NCBI RefSeq assembly: GCF_040566695.1 | Contig: NZ_JBEXAE010000005.1 | Location: 1 to 64,000 of the forward strand | Direction: 5' to 3' | Source: Sediminicola arcticus | Lineage (GTDB): Bacteria > Bacteroidota > Bacteroidia > Flavobacteriales > Flavobacteriaceae | Length of the DNA stretch: 64,000 nt | In this document: positions 7,757 through 16,444 of the stretch, one piece after another | Layout of the letters: each line of letters opens with the position of its first letter | Position numbering within the stretch: position 1 is the stretch's first letter | The notes under the pieces: generated by a model | What the model was told of the DNA's origin: nothing | What the model saw: the letters and a program-made list of their open reading frames with translations, nothing else | Databases searched by the model: none | Translations under genes and position numbers: made by a program

Positions 7757-8687
7757 CAATTATGCTGGCATTCCAGATGAGTTTGCACAATTGGAAAAGG
7801 CAAAGGTAGTTTTGATACCTGTGACATATGATGGAACAAGTACCTGGGGCAAAGGGGCCGATAAAGGACCCAAGGCCTTTTTGGATGCTTCTGAAAACAT
7901 GGAACTTTATGATATAGAAACTGGGACCGAAGTATATCAACAAGGAATATATCTGGCCCCTACAATTACCGAGGATAGTTCTGCCGAGGCAGTAGTGAAT
8001 GCGGTACATAAAACCACCAAAGAGTTTATAAAACGCAATAAGTTTGTAACCCTTTTTGGAGGAGAACATTCCATTTCTATAGGTTCTATACGTGCTTTTA
8101 ATGAGTGTTTTGATAACCTGACCGTTTTGCAAATAGATGCCCATGCAGACCTTAGGAAGTCTTATGAAGGCACCAAATACAACCACGCTTGCGCTGTACA
8201 CGAGGCTAGTCAGACTACAAACCTATTGCAGGTAGGGATACGTAGCATGGATATTATTGAAAAAACGTTTATGGATGAAGAAAAGACCTTCTTTGCCCAT
8301 GATATTGTGAACGATGAATATTGGATGGACAAGGTAATTGCCCAAATGACCGAAAACGTATTTATCACCTTCGATCTAGACGCCCTAGACCCTTCCATTA
8401 TGCCTTCAACGGGAACTCCGGAACCTGGAGGATTGTTTTGGTACGAGACTTTGGAGTTTTTAAAACAGGTTTTTGCCGAGAAAAACGTAGTAGGGTTTGA
8501 TATTATGGAACTTTGTCCGAATAGTGCGGATAAGTCTTCTGATTTTTTGGCGGCAAAATTGTACTATAAAATGTTAAGCTATAAATTTATGGAGGAAGCG
8601 ATCGAGAATGCTTATGATAATACCTACGATGTGGATGCCAAAACCGGAAATACTACTAATTCAAGATTCGAAGATGACGAAGACTAA
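7743..8687 (+). CDS. speB: Agmatinase (ureohydrolase family)
   Basis: 314 residues, soluble. Ureohydrolase metal-binding motifs are intact: GGEHS at 106-110, DAHADLR at 132-138 and FDLDALDPS beginning at 210. These supply the His and Asp ligands of the two Mn2+ ions. The enzyme should hydrolyse agmatine to putrescine and urea, taking the product of the gene upstream. It overlaps that gene by 14 bases and overlaps the next by 14 (ATG at 8674 lies before its TAA at 8685-8687). Arginase or another ureohydrolase activity is possible on motif alone, but the context strongly favours agmatinase. Confidence 0.9.
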   Translation: MSATNNYAGIPDEFAQLEKAKVVLIPVTYDGTSTWGKGADKGPKAFLDASENMELYDIETGTEVYQQGIYLAPTITEDSSAEAVVNAVHKTTKEFIKRNKFVTLFGGEHSISIGSIRAFNECFDNLTVLQIDAHADLRKSYEGTKYNHACAVHEASQTTNLLQVGIRSMDIIEKTFMDEEKTFFAHDIVNDEYWMDKVIAQMTENVFITFDLDALDPSIMPSTGTPEPGGLFWYETLEFLKQVFAEKNVVGFDIMELCPNSADKSSDFLAAKLYYKMLSYKFMEEAIENAYDNTYDVDAKTGNTTNSRFEDDED

Positions 8688-9651
8688 GGGAGCAATCTCA
8701 AATTTTATTGAAAAATACTATTTACACTTTAACTCTGCAGCATTGGTGGATGCAGCAAAGGGGTATGAGGACCAATTGAACAAAGGTGCTAAAATGTTGG
8801 TGTCATTGGCAGGGGCCATGAGTACCGCTGAGCTAGGTAAGATTTTTTCCGAAATGATCCGTCAGGACAAAGTACAAATCATCTCTTGTACTGGCGCCAA
8901 TCTTGAAGAGGATATTATGAACTTGGTGGCACATTCCCACTATAAAAGGATTCCCAATTATCGGGATCTAACCCCTCAGGAAGAATGGGATCTATTGGAA
9001 AAAGGATTGAATAGAGTTACGGATACCTGTATTCCAGAACATGAGGCATTTAGACGTTTGCAAGAACACATCTATAAGATTTGGAAAGAAGCAGAAGATG
9101 CAGGCGAGCGCTATCTACCACATGAATACATGTACAAAATGTTGCTCTCTGGTGTTTTGGAGGAGTATTACGAGATAGATTTGAAGGATTCGTGGATGTA
9201 CGCTGCTGCAGAGAAAAACCTACCTATTGTTTGCCCAGGATGGGAAGACAGTACTATGGGTAATATCTTCGCCTCCTACGTCCTTAAAGGTGAATTGAAG
9301 GCCACGACCATGAAATCAGGGATAGAATATATGACTTTCCTAGCCGATTGGTATACGGATAATTCCAAAGATGGAATTGGATTTTTCCAAATTGGTGGGG
9401 GTATCGCAGGAGATTTCCCAATTTGTGTAGTACCTATGCTTTATCAGGATATGGAACGTACAGATACACCATTTTGGAGTTATTTTTGTCAAATCAGTGA
9501 CTCTACAACGAGCTATGGATCCTATTCTGGAGCAGTACCCAATGAAAAGATCACTTGGGGAAAACTAGATATCAATACCCCAAAGTTTATAATAGAGAGT
9601 GATGCAACCATTGTTGCCCCATTAATTTTTGCTTACCTATTAGACATGTAA
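8674..9651 (+). CDS. Deoxyhypusine synthase-like protein, probable polyamine aminobutyl transferase
   Basis: 325 residues from ATG 8674; an upstream in-frame ATG at 8608 would add 22 residues wholly inside speB and is less likely. The family signature is complete: LVSLAGAMSTAELG, a CPGWEDSTMGN-like segment, FFQIGGGIAGDFP, and NEKITWGK, whose final Lys (about residue 297) aligns with the catalytic lysine of eukaryotic deoxyhypusine synthase. In eukaryotes the enzyme transfers an aminobutyl group from spermidine to eIF5A. Bacterial relatives have been linked to homospermidine formation. With an arginine decarboxylase and agmatinase upstream, moving aminobutyl groups onto putrescine is the best inference. 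Confidence 0.87.
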   Translation: MTKTKGAISNFIEKYYLHFNSAALVDAAKGYEDQLNKGAKMLVSLAGAMSTAELGKIFSEMIRQDKVQIISCTGANLEEDIMNLVAHSHYKRIPNYRDLTPQEEWDLLEKGLNRVTDTCIPEHEAFRRLQEHIYKIWKEAEDAGERYLPHEYMYKMLLSGVLEEYYEIDLKDSWMYAAAEKNLPIVCPGWEDSTMGNIFASYVLKGELKATTMKSGIEYMTFLADWYTDNSKDGIGFFQIGGGIAGDFPICVVPMLYQDMERTDTPFWSYFCQISDSTTSYGSYSGAVPNEKITWGKLDINTPKFIIESDATIVAPLIFAYLLDM

Positions 9652-9653
9652 TT

Positions 9654-9968
9654 ATGGACAATTTAAAGAGAGTAATCGTAGATTTTAAAAAACTTACCCC
9701 TGAGGTCTTAAAGTTGTTGGTAGACAAATATCCTGATGGTTATGACGATCAGAACATCATCTCCTTTAAAAATGCACAAGGTGAACGTATTGAGGCGGTT
9801 GAGGTTACCACTGACGATACCAAGTATTTGGTAAAGATCAGTGCGAAGCTAGAGAAGACCATGGCCAACTATGATGAAGATGATTATGAAGATTTTGATG
9901 ACAATGATCCAGATGCTATTCCAGATGTCGAAATAGCGGACGAGGAAGAAGATAATGATGACGATTAG
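9654..9968 (+). CDS. Conserved acidic protein of the polyamine operon
   Basis: 104 residues, starting two bases after the deoxyhypusine synthase-like gene. Residues 1-70 look like a small compact domain (MDNLKRVIVDFKKL, then KYPDGYDDQNIISF, then TKYLVKISAKLEK). Residues 73-104 are almost entirely Asp and Glu, with a few Ala, Ile and Tyr. No known domain is recognisable. The tail is very acidic and could bind cations such as polyamines, but that is inference. Small acidic proteins at this position are, from memory, usual in related flavobacteria, so it is likely a true gene. No membrane segment or signal peptide. Confidence 0.75.
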   Translation: MDNLKRVIVDFKKLTPEVLKLLVDKYPDGYDDQNIISFKNAQGERIEAVEVTTDDTKYLVKISAKLEKTMANYDEDDYEDFDDNDPDAIPDVEIADEEEDNDDD

Positions 9969-9973
9969 GACCC

Positions 9974-10764
9974 ATGTTTGAAGTTGTTGCCTTCCAGATA
10001 GCAGCTTCCATAAATATCAGGCAGTGCCGAAATCTCCTGCCTTTGGAAACGCTATTCTCTGACAGTGTCGAACTATTCTTTAAAAATGAGGACAAACGAT
10101 TTGTACACATTTCCCAATATGGTTTGGTCTCTTTTTTCAATCATTCGGAAAAGGAAATCCAGGCTATATTAAAGTAATTAAATCCATTGTCAAAGGATAG
10201 GGTTCCTTATTAGCTTTCAGAAAAAATTGAGGTAGAAATTATTGCGTTGCAACAGAAGGTGACCTTCAACAAGGTAATTCTTCCCAATTTTGATTCTGAA
10301 TCCATACGCTTGGTTATGTTGAATACCTCACAATCTGTTGCTTTAGATCGGTATTTGGAAATCACAGAACAATTATTGGAAGAGACCAATGTGCATACCA
10401 AACTTTTAGAGCGAAAGGGAAAATTGAATATATCGGGTACCAACCTAAAACGGTTTATTGGGAAAGTACTGAACGTCAAAAATGAAATTTCCGAAAACCT
10501 CTATATTTTTGACTCACCTGATAGTACCTGGGAAAATGAAGATCTTAATAGGTTGGATATGGAACTCAAGCAAACCTTCGATCTTAAAGATAAATATCGT
10601 TACATTTCTGAACGTATAGGGATCATTAAGGAAGATTTGGAGCTTTTTAAGGATATTATGGAGCATAGGGAGAGCAGTAGATTAGAATGGATCTCATCCT
10701 CCTTATCTTGGTAGAAGTGCTGGATCTATTTGTATTCAGAATCTTTGGATTGGCGCAGAAATAG
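9974..10764 (+). pseudogene. Broken RMD1/YagE (DUF155) family gene
   Basis: One frame runs from ATG 9974 but is cut by TAA at 10175-10177 and TAG at 10211-10213. It then stays open to 10714. The last part needs a one-base shift near 10690, after RLEW. In the new frame a hydrophobic helix (LILLILVEVLDLFVF) leads to TAG at 10762-10764. Joined up, the text matches the RMD1/YagE family: an N-terminal SDSVELFFKNED region, LDRYLEITEQLLEETNVHT, SENLYIFDSPDSTWE, FDLKDKYRYISERI, and a C-terminal membrane anchor. Three independent lesions make a functional product unlikely. It begins five bases after the acidic gene, so it was the last gene of the polyamine operon. Confidence 0.85.
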
Positions 10765-10882
10765 GTCAAAATTCTTAAGGATAGATAATCAAAATAGTAC
10801 TTTCTAAAAATTGATACTCAGTTGTAAAAGGTATCGTTTAGAATTTGTAAATTAGAATGGATTTCGTTAAAAATTCTTATTC

Positions 10883-11299
10883 ATGGAACATGCACCTTTT
10901 CATATGTCGCTGCCTTGTTATAGCATCACAAAAACTAAAGCTTTTTATGTAGACGTTATTGGAGCGGAACTCGGCAGAAATTCTACCCGTTGGTTAGATG
11001 TCAACTTATTTGGAAACCAAATTACGTTCACTAAATCTGGGGAATTTAATTTTGTTTTTAGAGCTTATAAATTTGGGGATACGATATTGCCTTCTTTTCA
11101 TTTTGGGGTCATTGTAGATCCAGAAACATGGCAGAATATGTACAAAAAGTTGAATATACCGGAATATGAATTGACCACAGAGGTCACCTTTTTAAAGGAT
11201 AAGACAGGAGAACACCGTTCATTTTTTATTCTGGATCCTAACGGACACTCTTTGGAGTTCAAGACTTTTACTGACCCGAATGAAATGTTTGCTGCATAA
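10883..11299 (+). CDS. VOC (glyoxalase/bleomycin-resistance) superfamily protein
   Basis: 138 residues forming one VOC unit of paired beta-alpha-beta-beta-beta modules. It starts with HMSLPCYSITKTKAFYVDVIGAEL and ends with the typical FFILDPNGHSLEFKTF, where the Glu before the final strand is the usual metal ligand. LPSFHFGVIV supplies the His in the second module. The family binds a divalent metal and covers isomerases, dioxygenases and resistance proteins; no substrate can be assigned. It stands alone between the broken RMD1 gene and rimBK. Length and ends look complete. Confidence 0.82.
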   Translation: MEHAPFHMSLPCYSITKTKAFYVDVIGAELGRNSTRWLDVNLFGNQITFTKSGEFNFVFRAYKFGDTILPSFHFGVIVDPETWQNMYKKLNIPEYELTTEVTFLKDKTGEHRSFFILDPNGHSLEFKTFTDPNEMFAA

Positions 11300-11354
11300 T
11301 ATTTTTTATCTTACTATTGCCCTTTCTTAAAAAGGATTAACAATTATTTTAACT

Positions 11355-12731
11355 ATGGAATTGAAGGATTTGTCTATTATTGGAAGTGAAGAATGGTGTG
11401 TGTTTAAAGAAATGGGTATTCCAGCTATTAAGGCAAGAGTAGATTCTGGAGCAAGAACATCTTCTATCCAAGCGACAAATACCAAAGTGTTCACTAAAGG
11501 AGTACAGGAGTGGGTTAAATTTGAGGTGAATCCCTTACAGGATAACCGCAGTTTTAATATGCTTTGTGAAGCAAAGCTCGTAGATAGAAGAACCGTTAAA
11601 AGCTCTTCTGGAATTTCAGAAGAGCGTTTAGTTATAAAGACCCCGGTAACCATAGGCAGTGAAACCTTTAACATAGAACTTACCTTGGCCAATAGAGACA
11701 CCATGGAGTTCCGAATGTTATTGGGAAGAGAGGCCCTTAACGAGAGGTATATGGTAAACCCGGCAGAAAGTTATTGCTTAGGCGATATTACCGATGAAGA
11801 GATAACGGATAAATATGCGCCTTACGTAAAGGAAAAGACAGGATTAAGTATTGCCTTGTTGGCTAGTAACCCCAATCTATACAGTAACATGAGGATAATG
11901 GAGGCCGCAGAGGCCAGGGGCCACGAGATTGTATTTTTGAATGTGGAGCATTCCTACATGAAATTAGATGCCAATTCCCCAGAAATTCGTTATCGTGGTG
12001 GAAATATCTTAAAAGCATATGATGCTATCATCCCTAGGATAAAACCTTCAGTGACCTTTTATGGTTGTGCCCTAATCCGTCAGTTTGATACCTTAGGGGT
12101 TTATTGCCAAAATTCGGCAGAGGCCATTACCCAATCAAGGGATAAACTCTTTGCCTCACAATTGTTTTCAAAAAACGATATCCATATACCTATTACTGGC
12201 TTTGCCAAGTCACCTATGGATACTAAAGATTTAATCCGCATGGTCAATGGTGCGCCTTTGATCATCAAACTTTTGGAAAGTACCCAAGGGAAAGGAGTAG
12301 TATTGGCGGAGACAAATAAAGCTGCTGAGAGCGTTATCAACGCCTTTAAAAGCGTTCAAACAAACATACTAGTACAGGAATTCATCAAGGAAGCGAATGG
12401 GCAAGATATTCGTTGTTTCGTTGTAGATGGTAAAGTGGTAGCCTCCATTCAGCGACAGGCAGAAAAAGGGGAGTTTAGGGCCAATATCCACCAAGGAGGG
12501 AAAGCTTCCATCATCAAAATTACCCCGGAAGAGAAAAAATTGGCACTAAAGGCTACAAAAGTTCTCAACCTTGCCGTGGCAGGTGTAGATATAATTAGAT
12601 CCAATAAGGGACCTTTATTATTGGAAGTCAACTCCTCTCCAGGCTTGGAAGGTATTGAAAATGCCACAGGAAAAGACATCGCCAATATCATGATCATGGC
12701 TATTGAAAGGAAGCTGAAATATAAAGACTGA
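11355..12731 (+). CDS. rimK: RimB-RimK fusion: retropepsin-like domain plus ATP-grasp glutamate ligase
   Basis: 458 residues. Residues about 1-145 are a retropepsin-like (RimB / putative ATP-dependent zinc protease) domain; Asp30 in VDSGARTSS is the expected catalytic aspartate and LLGREALN is the second conserved block. Residues about 165-455 are a RimK-type ATP-grasp: substrate and ATP-binding blocks RIKPSVTFYGCALIRQFD, PLIIKLLESTQGKGV, LVQEFIKEANGQDIRCFVV and the metal site LLLEVNSSPGLEGIE. RimK adds glutamate residues to the C-terminus of ribosomal protein S6. RimB is a separate protease that interacts with RimK in pseudomonads; here the two are one polypeptide. It ends in TGA and converges with the next gene with no spacer. 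Confidence 0.88.
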   Translation: MELKDLSIIGSEEWCVFKEMGIPAIKARVDSGARTSSIQATNTKVFTKGVQEWVKFEVNPLQDNRSFNMLCEAKLVDRRTVKSSSGISEERLVIKTPVTIGSETFNIELTLANRDTMEFRMLLGREALNERYMVNPAESYCLGDITDEEITDKYAPYVKEKTGLSIALLASNPNLYSNMRIMEAAEARGHEIVFLNVEHSYMKLDANSPEIRYRGGNILKAYDAIIPRIKPSVTFYGCALIRQFDTLGVYCQNSAEAITQSRDKLFASQLFSKNDIHIPITGFAKSPMDTKDLIRMVNGAPLIIKLLESTQGKGVVLAETNKAAESVINAFKSVQTNILVQEFIKEANGQDIRCFVVDGKVVASIQRQAEKGEFRANIHQGGKASIIKITPEEKKLALKATKVLNLAVAGVDIIRSNKGPLLLEVNSSPGLEGIENATGKDIANIMIMAIERKLKYKD

Positions 12732-13673
12732 TTATTTAGATAGGTTGTCCAGCATTTCCTGAGAAGTCCTTTCCAAATTGAATTCTGGTTTCCAGCCCCA
12801 ATCTTTTTGTGCAACAGAATCATCTATACTGCTTGGCCAAGAATCAGCAATCTGCTGCCTTGAATCAGGAGCGTAGGACATTTTAAATTCTGGGATGTTC
12901 TTTTTAATGTTTTCGGCCATTTCTTTAGGCGTAAAACTCATGGCTGCAAGATTGTAAGAGGAGCGTACCTTTATTTTTTCAGGATCACTTTCCATAATCA
13001 TAATCGTTGCCCTAATAGCGTCGTCCATAAACATCATAGGCAGTTTAGTGTCCTCTCCTAGGAAACAGGTGTATTCTTTATCGGTTAGGGCCTTGTGATA
13101 AATTTCCACAGCATAATCCGTGGTTCCTCCCCCTGGAAGTGTTTTATAGCTTATAAGGCCAGGATAACGCACGCTTCGAACATCTACTCCGTATTTATTA
13201 AAGTAATATTCACACCAGCGCTCACCGGTCTGTTTGCTAATACCGTATACCGTACTAGGTTCCATAATGGTATTCTGTGCTGTATGCTCCTTAGGGGTAT
13301 TGGGACCAAAAACAGCAATACTTGAAGGCCAGAAGACCTTGCTTATTTTTTTGTCCTTTGCCAGATTTAAAACATTGAAGAGGGAATTCATATTCAAATT
13401 CCAGGCTCGCATTGGGAATTTTTCTGCGGTGGCACTAAGCATGGCTGCCATAAGGTAAACCTCGTCAATTTCATAATGCATTACTACGTCTTCCAAAGTT
13501 CCATAATTGGTTGCATCCAATAGTTCAAAGGGGCCAGAGGCCATAAGATCTTTGTCTCCCTCCCTGATATCACTAGCAATAACTTGGTTGTTACCATATC
13601 TTTCACGTAAGGTGTATGTAAGTTCTGTTCCTATTTGTCCGCAGGCTCCTAGAATGAGTATGGATTTTGGCAT
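12732..13673 (-). CDS. NAD-dependent L-threonine 3-dehydrogenase (epimerase/SDR type)
   Basis: 313 residues from the ATG at 13671-13673; the frame stays open for ten more codons upstream but the family N-terminus begins here. The Rossmann motif is LILGACGQIGTE (6-17). Catalytic residues are Ser117/118 in FWPSSIAVFGP and Tyr143-x3-Lys147 in VYGISK. Later blocks YPGLISYKTLPGGGTTDYAVE and PMMFMDDAIRATI match the short-chain-type threonine dehydrogenases, which oxidise threonine to 2-amino-3-ketobutyrate. Its partner 2-amino-3-ketobutyrate CoA ligase is not nearby. A related sugar epimerase is the main alternative, but the GGTTDYA block favours threonine. Confidence 0.87.
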   Translation of the reverse strand: MPKSILILGACGQIGTELTYTLRERYGNNQVIASDIREGDKDLMASGPFELLDATNYGTLEDVVMHYEIDEVYLMAAMLSATAEKFPMRAWNLNMNSLFNVLNLAKDKKISKVFWPSSIAVFGPNTPKEHTAQNTIMEPSTVYGISKQTGERWCEYYFNKYGVDVRSVRYPGLISYKTLPGGGTTDYAVEIYHKALTDKEYTCFLGEDTKLPMMFMDDAIRATIMIMESDPEKIKVRSSYNLAAMSFTPKEMAENIKKNIPEFKMSYAPDSRQQIADSWPSSIDDSVAQKDWGWKPEFNLERTSQEMLDNLSK

Positions 13674-13737
13674 AAAATTGTAGTTAAATGAATTCGTTGA
13701 CAAAGATAGCTTTTATTAAAATTTGTACATTAGCCTT

Positions 13738-14232
13738 ATGGGAAAAATATTCTTTTTTGGAGCAATGTTCCTGTTTGCAATTTCATGTAAACAGGGTAAT
13801 TCTGGAGTGGATAAGGAACCACAAAAAGAGGTTGTTTTCAACCTGAAAAATCTTCCAATAAAAACTGGAATCAATCCAGATGCGAAGATGGTATTAATGG
13901 ATTGGGTTGAGTTCAACGCCTTGGAAACCAGCTTTGATGCGCTTTATAAAGTACAAGATAAGGAGGGGTTGACCTTGGTGGTTGAAGATTTGATAGAAAA
14001 ACAAAAATTATTGGAAACTTCTACCTTTCCTGAGGAGTTTGATGTTCCTCAAATTAAGAGTAGGTTAAAGGTTATAAAGACGGCCATTTTAAAAGCAAAA
14101 TTTAGTCTGGAGTACGGGGTGGATCCTATGGAGCCCTCTACCGCTTTGTCCAAAGCATACAACGCTTTTAGAAATCAGTTCTCGGTGATTGTAAATAGTC
14201 GTTTAGACACAACATTAATTATATATGAATAA
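13738..14232 (+). CDS. Putative lipoprotein, unknown function
   Basis: 164 residues from ATG 13738 (the frame also opens earlier only through a TTG). The start is a lipoprotein signal: MGKIFFFGAMFLFAISC, with Cys17 as the lipidation site. The mature part is predicted helical with no recognisable domain; a central stretch rich in Glu, Lys and Leu suggests helical hairpins. The last eight bases overlap the start of the SnoaL-like gene, so the pair is co-expressed. It is divergent from the threonine dehydrogenase gene, 64 bases away, and the shared spacer contains an imperfect TA-n3-TTTG element at 13716-13724. Confidence 0.6.
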   Translation: MGKIFFFGAMFLFAISCKQGNSGVDKEPQKEVVFNLKNLPIKTGINPDAKMVLMDWVEFNALETSFDALYKVQDKEGLTLVVEDLIEKQKLLETSTFPEEFDVPQIKSRLKVIKTAILKAKFSLEYGVDPMEPSTALSKAYNAFRNQFSVIVNSRLDTTLIIYE

Positions 14233-14725
14233 GATTACAGGCATACTAGCATTACTTTTCCTTTCGGTGTCTTTACATGCGCAGCAGGAGGACGAAAAAG
14301 AAGTCGTAACTACCGTTTTAGATGCTTGGCACCAAGCCGCAGCTGATGCCGATTTTGAGGCCTATTTTTCAAAAATGACAGAGGATGGGGTGTTTGTTGG
14401 AACGGAGGCCATGGAAAATTGGCAAAATGCTGAATTTAAGGAATTTTCAAAGCCCTATTTTGATAAAGGAAAGGCATGGAGTTTTACGGGGCTTCAGCGA
14501 AATATTTATTTTAATAGAACTATGGATATGGCTTGGTTTGATGAGCTTTTGGATACACAAATGAAGCTTTGTCGTGGTTCAGGGGTACTCAAAAAAACTG
14601 AGCACGGATGGAAGATTGCACATTATGTGCTTTCTATAGCTGTTCCCAATGAAAATGTTGATGCGGTGGTATCCCTAAAAAAAGCGAAGGATAGTGTTAT
14701 TACAAAACAATTAAAGTTGAATTGA
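14225..14725 (+). CDS. Exported SnoaL-like / DUF4440-type protein
   Basis: 166 residues. A signal peptide covers residues 1-20 (LLFLSVSLHAQ). The rest fits the SnoaL-like (NTF2-like) fold: VVTTVLDAWHQAAADADFEAYFSKMTEDGVFVGT near the start, a central RNIYFNRTMDMAWFDELLDT, and GVLKKTEHGWKIAHYVLSIAVPN as the last strands. These cone-shaped folds bind small ligands and are often non-enzymatic. The TEDGVFVGTEA motif is typical of the nuclear transport factor 2 family in flavobacteria. Co-transcribed with the lipoprotein upstream and followed by a hairpin terminator. Confidence 0.75.
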   Translation: MNKITGILALLFLSVSLHAQQEDEKEVVTTVLDAWHQAAADADFEAYFSKMTEDGVFVGTEAMENWQNAEFKEFSKPYFDKGKAWSFTGLQRNIYFNRTMDMAWFDELLDTQMKLCRGSGVLKKTEHGWKIAHYVLSIAVPNENVDAVVSLKKAKDSVITKQLKLN

Positions 14726-14739
14726 ATTAGAATCATAAA

Positions 14740-14772
14740 TAAAAAGGAGGGCCAATTGGACCCCCTTTTATT
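14740..14772. terminator. Bidirectional hairpin terminator
   Basis: AAAAGGAGGG pairs with CCCCCTTTTA around a CCAATTGGA loop, with one bulge. T-rich sequence lies on both sides. It sits between the convergent SnoaL-like gene (plus) and the TPR-like gene (minus) and can serve both. Confidence 0.7.
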
Positions 14773-14792
14773 TACTAACTTCTAAGTAAAAT

Positions 14793-15521
14793 CTATTGTT
14801 TTTTGTCTTTTTTAGCTACTGGAACTTCTTTTGGCTCTTCTGGTTTTTCTTTTCTGGATTCTAAAGCTTGCTTGCTAAGACTGGCCAAATTAAAGTTAGG
14901 CTCAATAGTTAAGGCTTCGTTGATAAGAATTAAGGCAGCATCAATATTGCTTTTGTCTGCGTTGTAAGCTATCAACCCTTTTAAATGAAGAAAGGCCGCT
15001 TTTAAGGGTACCTCGTAAGGCTGCTGTCTTTCATAAAAGGCATAACTCATTTCATCCGTTGCATTGCTAATACCATATTCGATATTGGAGGATGCACCGG
15101 GACTATCGCCAGTTTGGATTTTTAGATCTGCCAGCTCATAGGCTAAATAGGCGTTTGGTGATCTTTTGAATAAAAGTTCAAATTGTTCCAAAGCACGTTT
15201 TGGTTGATTCAAAGCCTTTAGGGAAATAGCCTTTACTCGTATGGCTAAATCAGAATCTGCTTCATTTTTATCAATTCCTATGGTGTTGAGAGCTTGCATA
15301 TGTTGGTTGTCATTAGTGTACACATAAGCCAAGGTATCCCTGCGTTCTGCGGATGGCGACAAAACATTAAGATGTGTGAGGGCACTGATAACACCTTTCA
15401 CATCTCCCTGTAATTTCATTTCATTATAAAAAGCCTCATAATGCTTTTGAAGTTCACTTTTGGTCTGTGCACTGCCCAAATATCCAAAGGCAAAAATTAG
15501 CACCATTATTATTTTTTTCAT
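14793..15521 (-). CDS. Exported TPR-like protein
   Basis: 242 residues from ATG at 15519-15521, chosen because it begins a good signal peptide (MKKIIMVLIFAFGYLGSAQ); the frame is open eight codons further up. The body has helix-turn-helix units spaced like tetratricopeptide repeats: ISALTHLNVLSPSAERRDTLAYVY, ALEQFELLFKRSPNAYLAYELADL, AAFLHLKGLIAYNAD. The last 25 residues are rich in Lys, Glu and Pro. Likely a periplasmic scaffold or assembly factor; no more can be said. It is a single gene ending at the shared terminator. Confidence 0.65.
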   Translation of the reverse strand: MKKIIMVLIFAFGYLGSAQTKSELQKHYEAFYNEMKLQGDVKGVISALTHLNVLSPSAERRDTLAYVYTNDNQHMQALNTIGIDKNEADSDLAIRVKAISLKALNQPKRALEQFELLFKRSPNAYLAYELADLKIQTGDSPGASSNIEYGISNATDEMSYAFYERQQPYEVPLKAAFLHLKGLIAYNADKSNIDAALILINEALTIEPNFNLASLSKQALESRKEKPEEPKEVPVAKKDKKQ

Positions 15522-15634
15522 TTTCTGATTTATTAAGTGCGCCAAAACTATTAAATTATTTCTAGTAATCTGTTAAGTAATTCTTTAAAGGTTTGTAGTT
15601 CAATAAAAAAATGGTCGTTTCACCTTATACAACG

Positions 15635-16444
15635 TCAACTGATAATTGTTTTCTGAAAGCGGAATTTTTTGTAGTGTATTAGATTGAAAGGAACCACTTT
15701 TTTGCCTTCGGTATTTTTTGACTCGCTATATTCAGGAGCTTCGAGGTCTCTTTTTTTTGCTTCGTTTAGGTAGTAATCTCTTTTTGATGGATGCAAGGGA
15801 TAAACTCCATTGAAAATTTCACCCCAATATCCTTCCTTGATAACGGTATCTATAATTTGGATGCAGTCCTCCAGATGTATGAGATTAATGGGATGGTTGC
15901 CGTTGGAGAGGTTTTTTTTGCCGGAGAGAAAGGTTATAGGGTGCCTATTGGGACCTATGAGTCCCCCAAACCGTATAATGGTAGTTTCTAGATCTGGGTT
16001 GTTCATAAATTTTTCTTCAACAGCCACCAATTGGCTCCCCGATTCTGTTTCGGGATGTGGTAGGGTGGTTTCTGTAACATCACCTTCCAATTCACCATAT
16101 ACCGAAGTACTGCTTATAAAGATAATTCTGGTTACAGTACTGTCTTTAATCGCAGCAAGTAAGTGTTGCATTTTATCCTCATAATTTTCTTTGTTAGTGC
16201 CTCTAAGAATTGGAGGCACATTAATGACCAACACTTTTACGTTTTTTAAAAAGGCTTTAATGGACCCCTCAATACCATTTTCTGAGAGAGAAACTTTAAA
16301 CGGAAGAATCCCTAGTTTTTGCAATTCAATTAATTTTTGAGAGGAGGTAGTACTTCCATGGACAGTTTGGCCTTTTTTGATCAAATGTTGCGCTAGAGGA
16401 GTGCCTAGCCATCCACAGCCCATGATTCCTATTGTACTATTCAA
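15635..16444 (-). CDS. NAD(P)-binding SDR/epimerase-like protein (YeeZ-like)
   Basis: 269 residues. The start GIMGCGWLGTPLAQHL is the Rossmann loop. ISSTSVYGELEGDVTE is the strand-4 Ser/Tyr-region block, and IIRFGGLIGPNRHP and LIHLEDC are the later conserved segments of atypical short-chain dehydrogenases. The usual YxxxK is not present in its normal place, so it may be a noncatalytic or atypical family member like E. coli YeeZ. It overlaps the M28 peptidase gene upstream by eight bases, so the two are translated together. Confidence 0.72.
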   Translation of the reverse strand: MNSTIGIMGCGWLGTPLAQHLIKKGQTVHGSTTSSQKLIELQKLGILPFKVSLSENGIEGSIKAFLKNVKVLVINVPPILRGTNKENYEDKMQHLLAAIKDSTVTRIIFISSTSVYGELEGDVTETTLPHPETESGSQLVAVEEKFMNNPDLETTIIRFGGLIGPNRHPITFLSGKKNLSNGNHPINLIHLEDCIQIIDTVIKEGYWGEIFNGVYPLHPSKRDYYLNEAKKRDLEAPEYSESKNTEGKKVVPFNLIHYKKFRFQKTIIS

